Notes: generated from the sequence alone by a model not told the origin. 64,000 bases of DNA from Halichoerus grypus (GCF_964656455.1 NC_135723.1:101199283-101263282); one strand, 5' to 3'; shown: positions 12,801-27,800, counted from the stretch's first letter. Translations and numbers: made by a program.

Positions 12801-15800
12801 AAACTAACGAGGTACTATATGTTGGCTAGTCGAATTTAAATAAATTTTAAAAAATGAAAAAAGCAGCAAGCCAGTTTTGGGGAAGTCAGTCTCAGGTTCA
12901 GCGTAACCAGGTATAATCTTACTTCCTTTAGTTAAATCAAAAAAAGTAACATTTTTAGAATTAAGAAAAGCTATGAATACATTTTCTCCTCAAAGGAACC
13001 TTGATTGAATTGACTTCACTTCACCTTGAATAGTGAACAGGCTGAGTGCCTTTCTGTATTAAAGGACATCTGCGGAGCTTTCTTGCCGGAGGTATTTCTG
13101 CTGTCATTAGTTGAAGTAGGATGCATCTTGTTAAAATAGGTGCTTTTAAGGAATTCATATAAAATCTATATTGATGCATTTCATGGATAAACCTTTAGAA
13201 GAAGAAGAATGCCACCTGGTGATGAGATTCTAAGTTTCTCAGTTGCTAAGAATCACCATAAAGTTATCAAAGAAATTTGGAATTATCAAAGAAACCCGCA
13301 CTTCTGCTCACGTTTATCAAAAGGAGTTAAAAATGTTGGATAAAATCATTATGATTTTTATTTTACTAGCTAGAAGAAAAGATATCCCATTGGCTCGCGA
13401 GAGCCGCTACAGCCAACCAGGTTGGGGAAAGGAAGGAAAGGCAGCAAATGGAAGAAGAAATGAGCATGTGGCCATTGAGTGGTGACTTCAGAGGACAGGG
13501 GAGCCCATGTCCCTGGCATGGCGGAAGGGGTACATGGTTCTCGCACTCCTGAGAGAACTGCTGTGTTGTGGCGATGGTCGATAATGTGGTCATGTTTCTG
13601 AGTCACCAGTGAAAACAGTTATGTTCTCTAGCCTCTGTTCACTAAGGCAGGGAAATGTATCCTAAATTTAGAATTTTTTTTTTAGAGAAGGGGGAGGGGC
13701 AGAGGGAGAGGGAGAGAGAGAATCTCAAGCAGACTCCCTGCTGCTGAGCGCAGAGCCCAACTCGGGGCTCGATTCCCAACCCCAAGATCATGACCTGAGG
13801 CGAAACCAAGAGTCGGACGCTTAACCGACTGCGCTACCCAGGTGCCCCCAAATTTAGAAATATTTTGATTGTGGTAAGTGTAATAATAACTACACACAAG
13901 TGGCCACTGTCCCTGCACCGCACCCCGTACCTTTCTGTCCAACGAACAGAATTGTTCCTGTGAGACTTTGAATCTCCTCACTGAGGAGAATCGGAATTTA
14001 CGTGTACGTGTTTCTCAGTCAGAGCAGTGCAGTCGAGGCAGAATCCCGGCTAAAAGTCCTCCTCTCTTCCTGGTGGGCAGTGGAGTAGTGGAGTCATCGC
14101 TGGGCTGGAGGCGCGGCGATTGTATTTCATACCATGTGGACGCGTCGTCTGACGGAACTGGCAGCCGTACCTCAAGGGAGGGCTGGTCCCCTGTTGTTTG
14201 CCTCCTCAGGAGAAGTCCTGGTGTTCCTGGACAGCCACTGCGAAGTGAACGTGGTGTGGCTGCAGCCGTTGCTGGCTGCCATCCGGCAGGACCGGCGGAC
14301 CGTGGTGTGCCCTGTCATCGACATCATCAGCGCGGACACGCTCGCCTACAGCTCGTCCCCTGTCGTGCGGGGAGGTTTCAACTGGGGTCTGCACTTCAAG
14401 TGGGATCTTGTGCCCCTGTCTGAGCTCGGAGGACCAGCAGGAGCCACTGCGCCGATAAAGTGAGGTTTCTCCTCTGGGTGTGGAAAGTTCTGTCAGTACT
14501 TCTTCAAACGAGAACCCCTGCTTCGCAGGGAGCAGAAGTGTTGGCTTAATTTGTCCGCTAGAAATTCTTGAGTGCTCACTGGATTTTATATGCTGCGCCA
14601 ACTCCTAAGGAGAGATTGGTGAATTCGGAATTACTCATGTCCTCAAGGGTGTATCACTTAGAAGGGCAGACAAATAAGAGCAGTATCTTGGGATAATGGC
14701 TGCATAGCATACGGTGTTTTTTATGCCGATTATCATGGTTTATTGCTTTTGTCATCTACTTACCTTCAGTTCTTTGCTAGTATGAGTGGTGTTGTGAAGA
14801 ACATTTGCTATATGAGCCTTCTCTATAATTAGGATTTTTAGGATGGATTCCTGCTAGTACAGTTAAAAGTCACAGGGTAGAAATTATTTTCAGTTCTCAT
14901 TCATATTCTCAGTATAATCTGCTTATATATTATTTATTATTTTTTGTTTTAAATTTCTCATGTGGATTTCAGAGAGGTTTGTCTGTTTCTACTTTTTAAC
15001 ATTCTTGGACCTACAGTTTTGTTTTTTTTTTTTTTACTTGTGACAAAATAGCATATATAAAAAGTACACATAGGTATGTATGTATTATGCACACAATTTA
15101 ATAAATGGTTATAATAACATCTGTGCAGTTACCACCCAGGTCAGGACACAGCACCCAGATGCCCTCTGTACCCCTGTTCCTGGTCACAGCCCCTGCCCCT
15201 AGAGCTGTCATTACCCTGACCTGGTGATCATTTCCTCGCCTTCCTGGAGTTTTACCATCTCTGCGTGCGTCTCTAAATATAGTTCAGTTTTGCCTGTTCT
15301 TGGACTTGGTATAAAATGAAGCCATTGGACTCATTTTGTCTTGCTGCTCTTACTCAACATTGCTTTAAAAAATTCATCTGTATTACAGTGTATGGCTCTC
15401 CTTTATAGAGCAGTGAAGGAGGGTCATGTTCTATGATATGTTCTGTCCAGACTTACCCAGTTTACTGTTGGAGGGCAGGTTGGGCGGTTTTCACTTGTCT
15501 TTCTTTAATGTCACAGATGGTGCTGTTATCAGCACCGTTATTCCCACCTTCTAGTTTAAGAAGAAAACTGCCTGGTTGTGGGGCATGCCTCTTTTTACCT
15601 TTAGGAGATGATGTTTTCCCAGCACTTCAGGTGGCTCTGCAGTTGGCCTGTGGGGACTTGCCAGCTTCCTTTCATCTGACCCAGACTTGGAGGGAGACCT
15701 CGGCCAGTTCCTGGGGCCTGATGTGGTCTGCTGGCCGAGCAGGGCCGTCTTCTGCTCTCTCGTGCTTTGTGCGAGAATCTGCTGCAGCTCCTGCGAAGTT

Positions 15801-18800
15801 CAGTGTCAGAACCTGACACTCGGGAAAGCAGGGCTGCATCTGCGGACTGTCCGTCTGTGTTTCTGGTCTCTACAGCCGCACGTCCTGTGATTGGAGGCAG
15901 GCAGCGGTGACTCCATTTTGTCCTCCCGGCTGTCCCTGGTGCTCTCTGTGACAAGGTAAAGACGCACCGCGCAGGAAGACGGTGCCCCGGCTGCTGCTCG
16001 CTCTCTGCGTTCGTGCCCCTGCCAGTTCTTGCCTGTTTCACCATCTTCGTGGGCGTTGGTTGTCATTGTTTAATTTTTAATACTTTTAATCACAAATATG
16101 TATTCAGTAACAAAATAGTATAGAAGAACTTTGGATGAGGAGTGGCTGGCTCCCTCCTTGCTCCCTGTTCTCAGTCCTTCTCCCCAGAGGCTAATTCTTA
16201 TCACTATTTTTATTTTGGATCTTCCATTTATTGCTTTTTTCACTCTAGATGAATAACCTATTCCTCTTTTCAATGTCAAACTGACTTTAGGTCCTTTCTG
16301 TGGGCAAAGTGAAGATTTTGTTCCTCTGTGTCACTCTCTTCTCTCTGGCCTGGTGGTGTAGTGTGCATGTTTCTGTTGGTACCAGGAGAAAGCAGCACTC
16401 GAGGGCTGGGACAGCACCATCTGACCCTCCTCCTCGCATGGCGAGCATGTTAGTGCCCCTTCCTCCTCCTGCCGCTTTCCCCCACTTTTCTCCCAGTTCT
16501 TCTGTGAGTTCTCTCACTTTTAGGATTTCAGGGTTGCTAACTTCTTAAGGTGGATGTTTAGATTTTTAAATTGTTCATCATTTTTCCTTTCCTAATACAG
16601 TTATTGAAGGTGATAAACTTTCTTCTAACCATGGCTTTAGCTGTATCCCACAAATTACTATTTTTTGTGATTTTTTTTTTTTAATTTTAAAAGATTTTAT
16701 TTATTTGAGAGAGAAAGAGAGAGAGAGAGCATGAGAGGGGGGAGGGTCCGAGGGAGAAGCAGACTCCTTGCTGAGCAGAGAGCCTGATGCGGACTCGATC
16801 CCGGGACTCCAGGATCATGACCTGAGCCGAAGGCAGTCGCTTAACCAACTGAGCCACCCAGGCGCCCTTTTGTCATTTATTTTAAAATAGTTTCATTGTG
16901 ATGGTTTTTCTGATCCATAGGTTATTTAGCAGTACATTTATTATTCCCCAGGTATATGAGGATTTTATAATTATGTATTCCTAGCTTTTCACTGTGATCA
17001 AAAAATATTCTGTATGATTTTAATTCTTTGAAAATTGGTGAGATTTGCTTTGTGGCCAAGCACATGAGTAATTTTTGTAAATGTTCCTTGTGTGCCTGGA
17101 AAATTTGTATTTTCTGTGGTTGTTAAAAAATGGGATTCTATATCAATTCAGTCAAGTTTATTCTATTATTCAGATATTCTATACTTTTGTTAATTCTTTA
17201 AAAAACTATGGAAGCATAGTTGACATGTAGTGTTATATTAGTTTCAGGTGCACGACATAGCAGTTCAGTGGTTCTGTGCATTACACAGTGTGCACCGTGG
17301 TAAGTGTAGTTATACTTGTATCAGTTATTAAATATGGTATATTAAAGTTTCTCACTGCAATTGTGTATTTGTTTCTCCTTGTAGTTCTTTATCTGTTTTC
17401 TTCATATGTTTTGAGGCTGTCTTCTGTCTCCATAGATGTCTGAAAATTTGGAGTTATTAAATTATTAGATCTTGTGAATGAAACCATTTATTCTAGACTT
17501 TCAGAATAGTAAAACTTTTGCATTATAGTGACATTAATATGGCTATTCTAGCTTTGTTGTAATATTTGCATCGTGTAACTTTCCTTTTGTTGTCAGTCTC
17601 TGTGGTCTTCTATTTCGATGTGTCCCTTGCAAGGAGCATGTAGTTGCTTTTGTATTATGATTTGTTGCTAAACCAGTGTGAAAAACTTCCTTTTACTCCA
17701 GTTGATTACATTGAATATTACTTGTATTTTGTGCTTATGATTACAGTGGCACTGTGTTCTTTTCTTCCCCTTCCTCTCTTGCTTTCTTTTGATCTTGAGT
17801 TTGGATTTTTTATTATTCTGTTCCCAACTGCCACCCCATTATTAGATGTTATATGTTCTTAATACTATTCTTGTAGTGATTACCATAGAGAATACGGCGT
17901 ACATTCTTGCAACATAATTTGGTACTTCAAACAATGTAGGGTTCTGAGAATGTTCATTCTCCAGTTTATCTCCCCTCAGTTTATATTGTTGAAGTGTGTG
18001 TGTGCTTTAACCCTACAAGACATTTTTTATGTGGCCATTATTCATCTAGGTTTACCCACATACTTCCCCTTTTATTTTACTCTTTATTCTCTCTGCACCT
18101 GCAAACTTCCATATGGGATTATTTTCATTCTGACTAAAGAAGACATTTTAAATGTATTTCCTTTGGCTGGACCTTCTGGTGATTACTTCTCTCTGGCTTT
18201 TTGTAAAAATGTCTTCCTTTCACGATTACTTTGAAGTATAATTTTACTTCATACCCATTTCTACGTTGGTGGGTAGATTCTTGGGACTTTGAAGGTAATC
18301 ATTCAAGAACCACTGGCTTCCACTGTTTGTGGTGAGAAGCCAGCAACACTCTCTTATTTTTGAAGGCAGCCTCTCATTGGCTGCTTGAATTTCTTCTCTT
18401 TGTCAGAAGGGTTTTTCAGATATACATAAATTTGGTTTCTTTTTTGATCTGTCTATCTGCCAAATTTTGCATCTTGTCTTTTATCCTTGCATATATTGAG
18501 CAGTTATTTTAAAGTCTCTGCCTGATAACTACATTATTTGAAACCCCTGCACATCTGTTTCTCTTGTAGATTGTTTCTCTTGTTTTTCTTTCATGTGCTT
18601 TATCTTCCTGATTGCCTGGTTATTTATTTGTTTAGTTGCTTATTTACTTTTGCTTGGTGGCGGACACTGTCATGAAAAATTATGGAAATACATTCATACC
18701 TGAGATGGTGTTTTCTGCCTGCAGAGAAGTTTTGCTTCACTTCCAGCAGGGAGCTTGGGACGCTGAAATCCACCATCACCTTAACTCAGTTTCAGGAAGT

Positions 18801-21800
18801 GAGACAGCTGGAAGCTGAGCTTGTGTCTCCTTGAGGGCCAGTCTCCTTCAGATTCTCTCATTAACAGTCTCAGTCTTAGCAGTATTGACGTTTTGGGCCA
18901 GATCCTTCTCTGTTGTGGGCGCTGTCTTGTGCATTTTAGAATATGCAGTAGCGTGCTCGGCTGCAGCCCATCAGTTGCTGGTAGAACTCCCTCCGCCCCC
19001 ATTGTGACAACTAAAAATGTTTCCGGACATTAATGAAATGTTTGCTTGGGGACAAAATCATCCTGTTTGAGAGCCACTGGTCTAAGTCAAAGTTTGTCTG
19101 GTCTCCCCTTGGTAGGCTCTGGAGTCCAGTTTTTATCCCACTGTTTTGTGAGACTGTCAAAAGGAATTAATTCATATCTCTTTCTAAGAACAGTGTTATA
19201 ATTTAAAAAGTACTTTTGATGCTTAGAAAAGTAGCCTTCATTTGCCAGATATCTAGTATATCATTGGCGATCTAGAAAATTCAGTTACATGGCCCAGCTC
19301 ATTCCCTGATGTTAGATAAAATGTTTCATAATAGTTAATCTGGTTTTCATTAGTGATGTTACAAAGGTGCGCTGAATTTTTTTTAAAACAAAGATGATAG
19401 CTAATTGGCTGTGTAGAATTGGTACAGTAATTATTTCCTTTTCTAGGTCACCTACAATGGCTGGAGGATTGTTTGCCATGAACAGACACTATTTCAATGA
19501 ACTTGGACAGTACGACAATGGCATGGATATCTGGGGAGGAGAAAATTTAGAAATATCATTTCGGGTAATTTTTTCATCTTTAACTCTATGTAGTAGAATA
19601 TAATTTTCATCTACAATCTCATATTTTCTGTCCGTTCTCTTTGATTATCTTTGTTAACAAATTGTCCTTAATGAATGCTACTTTATCATAATCCGTGATG
19701 TGGATAATATCCATTCAAAGTGTGGAAAGTATTTAAGCAGCTTTATTTTATAAGAATTTAAAAAGGAAGGTTGTAATGAATGGTTGGGTATAATTTCAGC
19801 TGTCTAAATGTGCATTTATTTTTTTTTAAAGATTTTATTTTTTTGACAGAGAGAGACACAGCGAGAGAGGGCACACAGGCAGGGGGAGTGGGAGAGGGAG
19901 AAGCAGGCTTCCCGCCGAGCAGGGAGCCCGATGCGGGGCTCGATCCCAGGACACTGGGATCATGACCTGAGCCAAAGGCAGATGCTTAACGACTGAGCCA
20001 CCCAGGCGCCCCTAAAAGTGCATTTAATCTAATTTTGTTCTTTGTCAGTTTATTAATCTTATTTGTTAACCCTAGACACATATATTTAGGGTGATTGGAT
20101 TTCCCTGATTGCTCAAGACCATCCTGGTTCACACCTGTTCTCCCAGGAAAATTATTAATAATTCCCCATCCCACTTTCAGGAGTAGCTAGCAGAATCCTT
20201 TACATATACAAGTCCATCCAGCCCGAGGAAGGAATTAATCTTTCGTAATTGGGTCTCTTCTCCAGCTGCAAACGTTGGGAAGATGGTGGTATAGGTGGGG
20301 TCTGGAACTCCGGGAACTGGGAGTTGGAGGACAGTCTTTGCCAAGGGCAGAGTGAGGGCCAGGGAAAGAACGCGGACCTCTGCGTACTAGCAGATGTCCT
20401 CACTCTCCACTTCCCAGCTCCTGGGCTGCGCAGCAGAACCCCCACAATACCACAGTATGTTGTGCATGTGTCATTTTGTATTTTTGCAGTGTATTGACCA
20501 CAATGTTTTTAAAAGGTAGTTTTTCCTACATAATCTTTAGAATTTTAAAGTTGAAAGAAATAATAGATATCGTTAGTTCAGTCTTATTTTGGACAGAAGG
20601 TAATGGTGTCCCACAAAAACTAAAATAACCATATAAAGTAACCCAGATGGCCAAGGGCAAAGCAAAATTTAGACGAGAACTAAGATCTTTTGAATCTTAA
20701 TAGAATTATTCAGTATATTTCATTATTCCTGTATATATACATGTTATAAGAAAGTACCAGGAAACTGAGATTAGAGGACCAGCCAGTAAGCATTCTTTGT
20801 CCTTAAGTCCTGAGGATCAAGTTCCTTGATCTGTTAAAACAGCAAAGTACATGGTAAGTGCGATTTTAGACACAGAGTAGTAAAAGAATATTACACTTTT
20901 TTAGAATTTAGTTTCTTTTTAATCATAAAGACATAATTTTTTTTAATGTACCCTTTGACTTTCTTGTATTTGATAGTTATATAAAACATCTTGCAAAGTC
21001 TCATAAGCACCTATTTAATAAAGATTAATTTCAAGAAAACACATACATTGATTTCATTGCAATGCGAGGCAACTATTAATACATATTTTGCTCCTGACCA
21101 GATTTGGATGTGTGGAGGTAAACTCTTCATCATCCCTTGCTCTAGAGTCGGACACATTTTCCGAAAAAGGCGACCGTATGGTTCTCCTGAAGGCCAGGAC
21201 ACCATGACCCACAACTCCCTGAGGCTGGCACATGTTTGGTTGGATGAATATAAGGTGAGATTCAGTTACTGTGTTGGAAGGGTCGCTAGGCTGTTGCTTC
21301 TTTGCAGACGGCTCTGCTTACCTGTCTTTTCACTCTGGCATGTTTCTGTGGGACGGCCATCCCTTTCTACATTTCTTTTTCCTCTCATTTTTTTGTTGTG
21401 ACCCTTTTAATTTTCCAAGTGACCACTCTATAAAAGGAAATACAGCTAACATCAGAAGAAATTCTCTTTTCAGTGTCTTTGTTCCTCTGACTCCCACAGA
21501 ACGTGGCTCCTTTTCTTTGCTCCTTGGGCTTTGCTGTGTCCCAGTCTCACCACTTCCCCTGTTCAATCTGCACATGTAGTGTTCCTTCCCACTTTCTCTT
21601 CTGCTGTGATATTTCCTTTGTAACATCTTTATTGAGGTATAATTCACAAGTCATTTTATCACCCCAAAAAGAAACTCCATATCCTTTCAACCATCACTCC
21701 CTAATCTCCTGCAGCCCTAGACAACTACCAATCTGCCTCCTGACTCTCTAGATTTTTGCCTATTCTGAACATTTCCTACGAACGGAATCCTACAACACAT

Positions 21801-24800
21801 GGTCTCCTGTGACCATCTTAGTAAGCATGATGTTTTCAGGTTCATCCATATTGTACCATGTAGCGTTACTTCATTCTTTTTTATTGCCAAATAATATTCC
21901 ATTGTGTGAATACACATTGTATCCATTCATGAGTTATGAGAAATGCTGCTGTGAACATTTGTGCACAATTAATTTTTTTAAACGAGCGTTTGAGTATCTA
22001 CTATATACCAGGCTCTGTGTTGGGTTTTGGGAGAGTCAGAGACGACTGAGGGAATGCAGTGACTTCACATTGTGCGGTACTGGGCGTGGAGGTGGGTGCT
22101 GTGTACTGTGGGGAGAACATCACTGCGTGGAGGCTTTGGTCATGCTCCTGGCACACTGCAGGTCGCCTCCCTTCTCCCTCTTCTAGACTCCGAGTTCGTT
22201 CTCCGTGTTCCTCAGCTTTGAGTCACACTATCTCCCAGCAGCTCTTAGAAAGTGGTTCACAGGCCCATGTAAATCCTGGCCACCCTTTCAGGAGGTTTGC
22301 CAGGGCAAAGCTGTTTTCATAGCCGGATAATACAGTATTTGCCATTTTCACCGTGTTGACTTTGCACTGATGCTGCAAAAGCAGCTGAGTAGTAGTACTA
22401 ATTGTGTTAAATCTCGATGTGCTCCAAGTGCCGTGAGCATGCTAAGTGTGCAGAAAGCACCTTTTTTTTTTTTTTTAAAGATTTTTATTTATTTGTCAGA
22501 GAGCACAAGTGGGGGGAGCAGCAGAGGGAGAGGGAGGAGCAGGGAGCCCGATGTGGGACTCGATCCCAGGACCCTGGGATCATGACCTGAGCCGAAGGCA
22601 GACGCTTAACGACTGAGCCACCCAGGCGTCCCAGAAAGCACCTTTTGCTGTAGACCGAAATACAGTGCTCGTTTCAGGGGAAGATGTGTGCAGTTGTTTG
22701 AGTTGTGAGCTGAACTAGTCACTTTTCTCCATGGAACACTTTTTATGTAAAAGAATGGCTCACAAACCATGGTTATTTATATTTGGATATTTGGCAGACA
22801 TTCTCAAAAATGAAGTAATAACTTAGCCTCTCACTTCAACTGTGATAGCATTTGTTGTAAGTGGAAAACTTGTATCCATCCCTGTGAGCTTGATGGCTTC
22901 CAGTACTTAAATGCTTATTTGATGAGATTAGGAATATTTATGAATAAAACTTTTTATATTATATAATGACATTTGCCAGTATTTGGAACTTCACAACCCA
23001 GGGAGCAGTGTTTTCTAAATGACTAATGCATGATGGTATACAAATCTTGGATGGGTAAAAAATCCATTCAAAGAGCAGGACAGAGCAGTAGATTTTAATG
23101 CAACGGTACAAAAACCTCAATGATATGATTTAAAGGTTAGTTACAATGTGGAATATGAAAAGTTAGAGTTTTGGTAAAATACCAAAAAAAGAGGGGCGCT
23201 TGGGTGGCTCAGTTGGTTAAACGAGATCAGGTCTTGATTCCAGGGTCCTGGGATCCAGCCCTGCATCGGGCTCCCTGCTCAGCGTGGAGTCTGCATCTCC
23301 CTCTGCCTGCCGCTCCCCCTGCTCGTGCTCTCTCTGTCAAATAAATAATAAAATATTAAAGAAATATGTCAAGAATAGCCGTAATTCTCTGAAACTATTA
23401 AAATATTCCTTCCAAAAAAAATTCCATTTTAAACTATGTATTTTCATACACTCATATTTTTAAAAATATATTTAACCAAACAACATGACAGTAACAGGTT
23501 GAATGCAGAAATGAGAATTCAGCTGACTTCTTTTTAGCCAGACTCTGCACGTGTAAAGCTGTAAAACTGTGAAGCAGTGTCACTGTTCTCATTACATTTT
23601 TTGTTGTTGTTCAAAGCGCGTTTATGTTGATAGGTAATGAGTTATTTTTAACGAATTAACAAATGTTTTAACTTTTCATATGGTAAATACCAGTAGATAC
23701 AACTCACACAAACAGAAGCTCCTTGGAGTCTTCGTCTTTTAAGATTCCGGAGTCCTGACGGAGTCCGAGAACCGCCAGCCTCAGCGTCACCTGCCTCAAG
23801 TCTGAGATCATGTTTTACATGTTTGCCGTTTCTGAAATTGGGATGTATCTTAGAATTTAAGATGTCTTACTGTCAGTGATGGACCTAACTGTGTGAAAAC
23901 TTTATGTTGACATTTTTTGGCAAAATTAAGAAAACACGGTCATGAAAAATATTTTTGCTGATAATCTTTTTTTTTTTCAGTTCTTTAAATGTCAGGTATA
24001 ATTGGTAATACCCATTTTAAACAAAAAAGCTATTCTCTTATTTTTCATTTTTCTTTCTAAAATTCAGGAGCAGTATTTTTCCTTAAGACCTGATCTGAGG
24101 ACCAAAAGCTATGGAAATATCAGTGAGCGTGTTGAATTGAGGAAGAAGTTGGGTTGTAAATCATTTAAATGGTATCTGGATAATATTTACCCAGAGATGC
24201 AGATATCTGGGCCCAACGCCAAACCCCAGCAACCCATTTTTATCAATAGAGGGCCAAAACGCCCCAAAGTCCTTCAGCGTGGAAGGGTAAGGAAGTAATA
24301 TCATCAGAGTGTTTGATTAAAAGTTGTATGGTATAGTAAATGACAGTTTAGACTTCAAGTATCCTTTTAGTGATAGACTTTAGCTTGCTTCCATTGTATT
24401 CTTTTGGTGGGACCTTCCTCCACTCAGGACCTTAGAAATGTTAATATCTTCACTGTTAATATTAACATCCTTCACCTGCAGCGGTAAAGAGCGCATGACT
24501 TCTATAAGATTGTGGTAGCTTCCAAGAGGATGGATATAAATGTGAGCAGACCATTAAAGGCACTGTGAGTGAGTATAAAACTCGTTTGGCAGAGACCAGT
24601 CCCAAAAGGAAAACAAAAGGAGAAATGGGGCCGCTCTCTGCTGTTGGGCCGAAGCTCTGGAACCGGCTCCAGACAGCAGGTGAAAGATGGCGGCATGGTC
24701 TTCCGGCTCCAGCCGCTGGGCCGAGCGCTCATGTTTCTGTAGATGCTCCCTTTTGTTTCTGAAGGAGTTTCTTCACAGTTCTGTATCATGTTTAAATTTT

Positions 24801-27800
24801 AGGAGTCTAGTCATAAAATCATACCTTTTTCCTGAATCGTTTCTTAGAATTTGCTTTCTGAAAGTGTAGATACTCTGATTGTTGCCCAGTTTTCTTCTGT
24901 GTTAAGAAGTTGCTCCTTAGTATCGTTCATGGCGCCATCTGTCCCTCCGTGATTGCTCACTAGAGCTTTCCCCTTCCTCTTACGAAATTAAAAACAAAGT
25001 CAAGGTGTTCTCTTTTTAAGGAAAAATGCGTATCAGGGTTTGTCCATATAGTGGAAATTCTTTCCATTATTCTTGCCTTGTACATCTAAGCTCCTTTAAC
25101 ACTCACAGTAATCCTTTACCCAAACTAGATACGGTCTGTTGCTTTTCTGTGTCTCACCTCTGCAGTTCTTGATCTGTGTTTATCTCAGTTTAGCATGTAC
25201 ATTACATCCGGTTATGTACTGTCTGGTTTGTACCTTTTATTATTTCCTCGATTTCATTTTAAGGTTCTTTAGGGCAGAGATGCTTTAATTTCCTTTCTCC
25301 CCTGTAGTAGAATTAGTAAACCTAGATCTTCAGGTAGAATTTCTACTTGACGCTGCTTGCATATATTGTTAAAGTTGCCTATAACCTTGAAGTCTGTTGT
25401 GATACCCTTATGTACTGAAGCTAGAATTTAGGAATTAAAAAATGCTTATATTTTTATGACCTTTGAAATTCATAGCTTTGGAGTAATATTTTCACATTAT
25501 CTAGCATTCTAAGGTGTCTTCTGACAAGAGCAATCTCTCCTTTTACAGCTCTATCACCTCCAGACCAACAAGTGTCTGGTGGCCCAGGGCCGCCCAAGTC
25601 AGAAAGGAGGCCTGGTGGTGCTTAAAGCATGTGACTACAGTGACCCAAGTCAGGTGAGTCAAGTCTCTGGACTCAGCCAGTCCTTGGAAGGTGTCCTTCA
25701 GTGAAGGGAACTTGCTGGCGGTCCCTGAGGAGGGGACTGGAGGGGACCCTGAAGATTTTAATCTGACTTTCCTTAGATGATCTGGTTTAAGTTGGGAATG
25801 ACTTTAGAGATCATGCAATACAACTATTTTTGTCTCCTTTGTATATTTTTCCTCCCTTTGCTCACTATTTGTTAGAAGTACACGGAAAGCCTGAAAGCTC
25901 CGTGAAGGTTAGAAGAGGCAGAGGAAGTTCCCCATCCTTCTGGGCAAGCACATTAGCTCTGCGAGAGAGGAATTAATATCTTCTGTAGAGTTTTCTCTGA
26001 AATCACACTTCTCTGAGTTTTAGTAGTCCCATCAGAAGAAACCACAACAAAATATCAGTTCATTTCATTCACAGAATCTTTTCAGTGGTGTTAAAGTAGA
26101 CCTAAAAATAAGCAAAAAACTTACGTGAGTTTGGAACTGTAACTTCAGACTGACTCATATCTGATAATGGCAGTCTAATCCCCTAGTTGCAGAACCTCAC
26201 GCCTCTGCGGTGCTGAACACATGTCATGAGGAGGCGATTTTGTGCTCGCTTCGGCAGCACATACACAAGGAGGTGATTTTCATTTCTACTTGAGTGCTGG
26301 GGATGGTGTCACTCAAGATTAAAAAGGATAGATCGCGTGTGTCCTCTGAAATTTCATAGAAGACCTTTTATTTCTAGGGGAGCTTGCAAAGGATGGAAGA
26401 TGTTGTCCACACCGGAAAATAGGATCTAAAAGGGGTTTTGTGCTGTGTCTGGGTCTGAGAGGTATCAGGGTCGTGGACACTCTAGCGATGCTTTGGTGGT
26501 TTCGGTCACAGTGGGATGAGATAGCTGAGATTTGTTCCAGAAAATGGAAGAAATTTGAGGAGATGGAATTATACTCCTGTTTGTTGGGATCACATAGATT
26601 TGTACTAATACTGTAACCACCAGCCACCTGGAGCTCTTTACATTTAAATACAATGAAATAAATTAACTATTTTCCTCAGTCATACTAGCCACATGTGGGT
26701 CCCATGTTGGACAACATAGGTTGTAAAACAGCATTGTTGCAGAAAGTTCTGTTTATAGAACTCTTCATGTTAATGAAGACAGCACACATACATTTTGGGC
26801 CTGGGGGTAGAAATACTAAGGAGTAAAATAATTTGGAGACAAAAGTGTATTCCTTGTAGATTCAGTGAGGGTGCAGTTTGGAAAATAAGTTATTCCTCGC
26901 ACTTGTCCAGTTCAGCCAATTTTAGGCCTTTGTTCCTGAAAATAATCTGAGAGACCATAGAGAAGACTATCCTCAAAGATCTGCACATCTAAAGAGAACC
27001 CTGCTTCTGGGCCCTCCGATGAAATCATCATCTCAGCCCAAATGCTGTCATGATCTCGGATTAGAGTAGAACTTTCCCCAGGATGAGGTGACATAGCAGC
27101 CCCCCCATAGCACTGCCCAGCAGAAGAGGAACCTCTGAGAGTGAGCGCCTGTGTGCTTCTGTCCGCAGGCCCGCGGGGCACCTCTGGGGCTGTGCCATCC
27201 AGGGATGGGCCCCGGGGATGGAGAGCACTGTGCGATTGTGAAGTCCTAGAATTGGGAAATGTCTACAGTCATGTGCTCAGTTACTTCAGTCAGTTAAGTT
27301 AAATTCAGCGAACAAAAGTTCACTGATTTGGTTTCTTCCTGGGATCACACTTCATTTTCCTGTGTTCAGTTCCCTCCATTTTCACATAACAGCGCTGATG
27401 CTGCCTGCGTGTGACTCAGGTTCATTGGTCTTTCCCTGCTCTGAGGCCACCTAGAATAACCCCGTTCTTCTTCCACAGATACGTGACCGGGGGTGCAGTC
27501 TGAATTCCAAAATCTAAAGCGGACCTCGGAGTTTTGATCTTTGATTTTCTTCCTTAGATTTGGATTTATAATGAAGAACACGAGTTGGTTTTAAATAACC
27601 TCCTTTGCCTGGATATGTCAGAAACTCGCTCGTCAGACCCACCACGACTCATGAAGTGCCACGGGTCAGGAGGATCCCAGCAGTGGACCTTCGGGGTGAG
27701 GAGCTTGCTAGTGAGGATGGGAGTATGTGAGGAGGCAGGCAGGGCTAAGGGTGGAGCATGGCAGATGCACTCCTAGTTTACCTTGTAGAAAGTAGTTCTG

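Larger units (their letters stand above)
6834..14209 (+). other. GALNT11 introns between 6.8 and 14.2 kb: contents
   Basis: Outside exons this holds CAN SINEs at 7.7, 11.1, 11.5, 11.8 and 13.7 kb and antisense L1 3' fragments at 8.8-9.6 kb. A carnivore L1 3' tail lies at 12.7 kb. The part 7,200-7,660 resembles a widespread ancient mammalian repeat that I could not assign to a family. The remaining stretches (for example 9,600-10,670 and 12,000-12,650) show nothing recognisable. Confidence 0.6.
16560..18420 (-). mobile_element. Old LINE-1 ORF2-region fragment, antisense, with insertions
   Basis: Motifs such as TCACTGTGATCAAAAAATAT, GGTGAGATTTGCTTTGTGGC and TCTTGTAGTTCTTTATCTG-like segments match the reverse complement of the L1 ORF2 region. 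It is interrupted by a CAN SINE (16.7 kb) and by a second L1 3' tip near 17.2-17.3 kb. No open frame survives. Confidence 0.65.

Noticed and set aside
26242..26266. U6 snRNA gene
   Set aside because: Only the first ~23 bases of about 107 are present and no proximal sequence element or TATA box was seen. It is listed as a pseudogene fragment.
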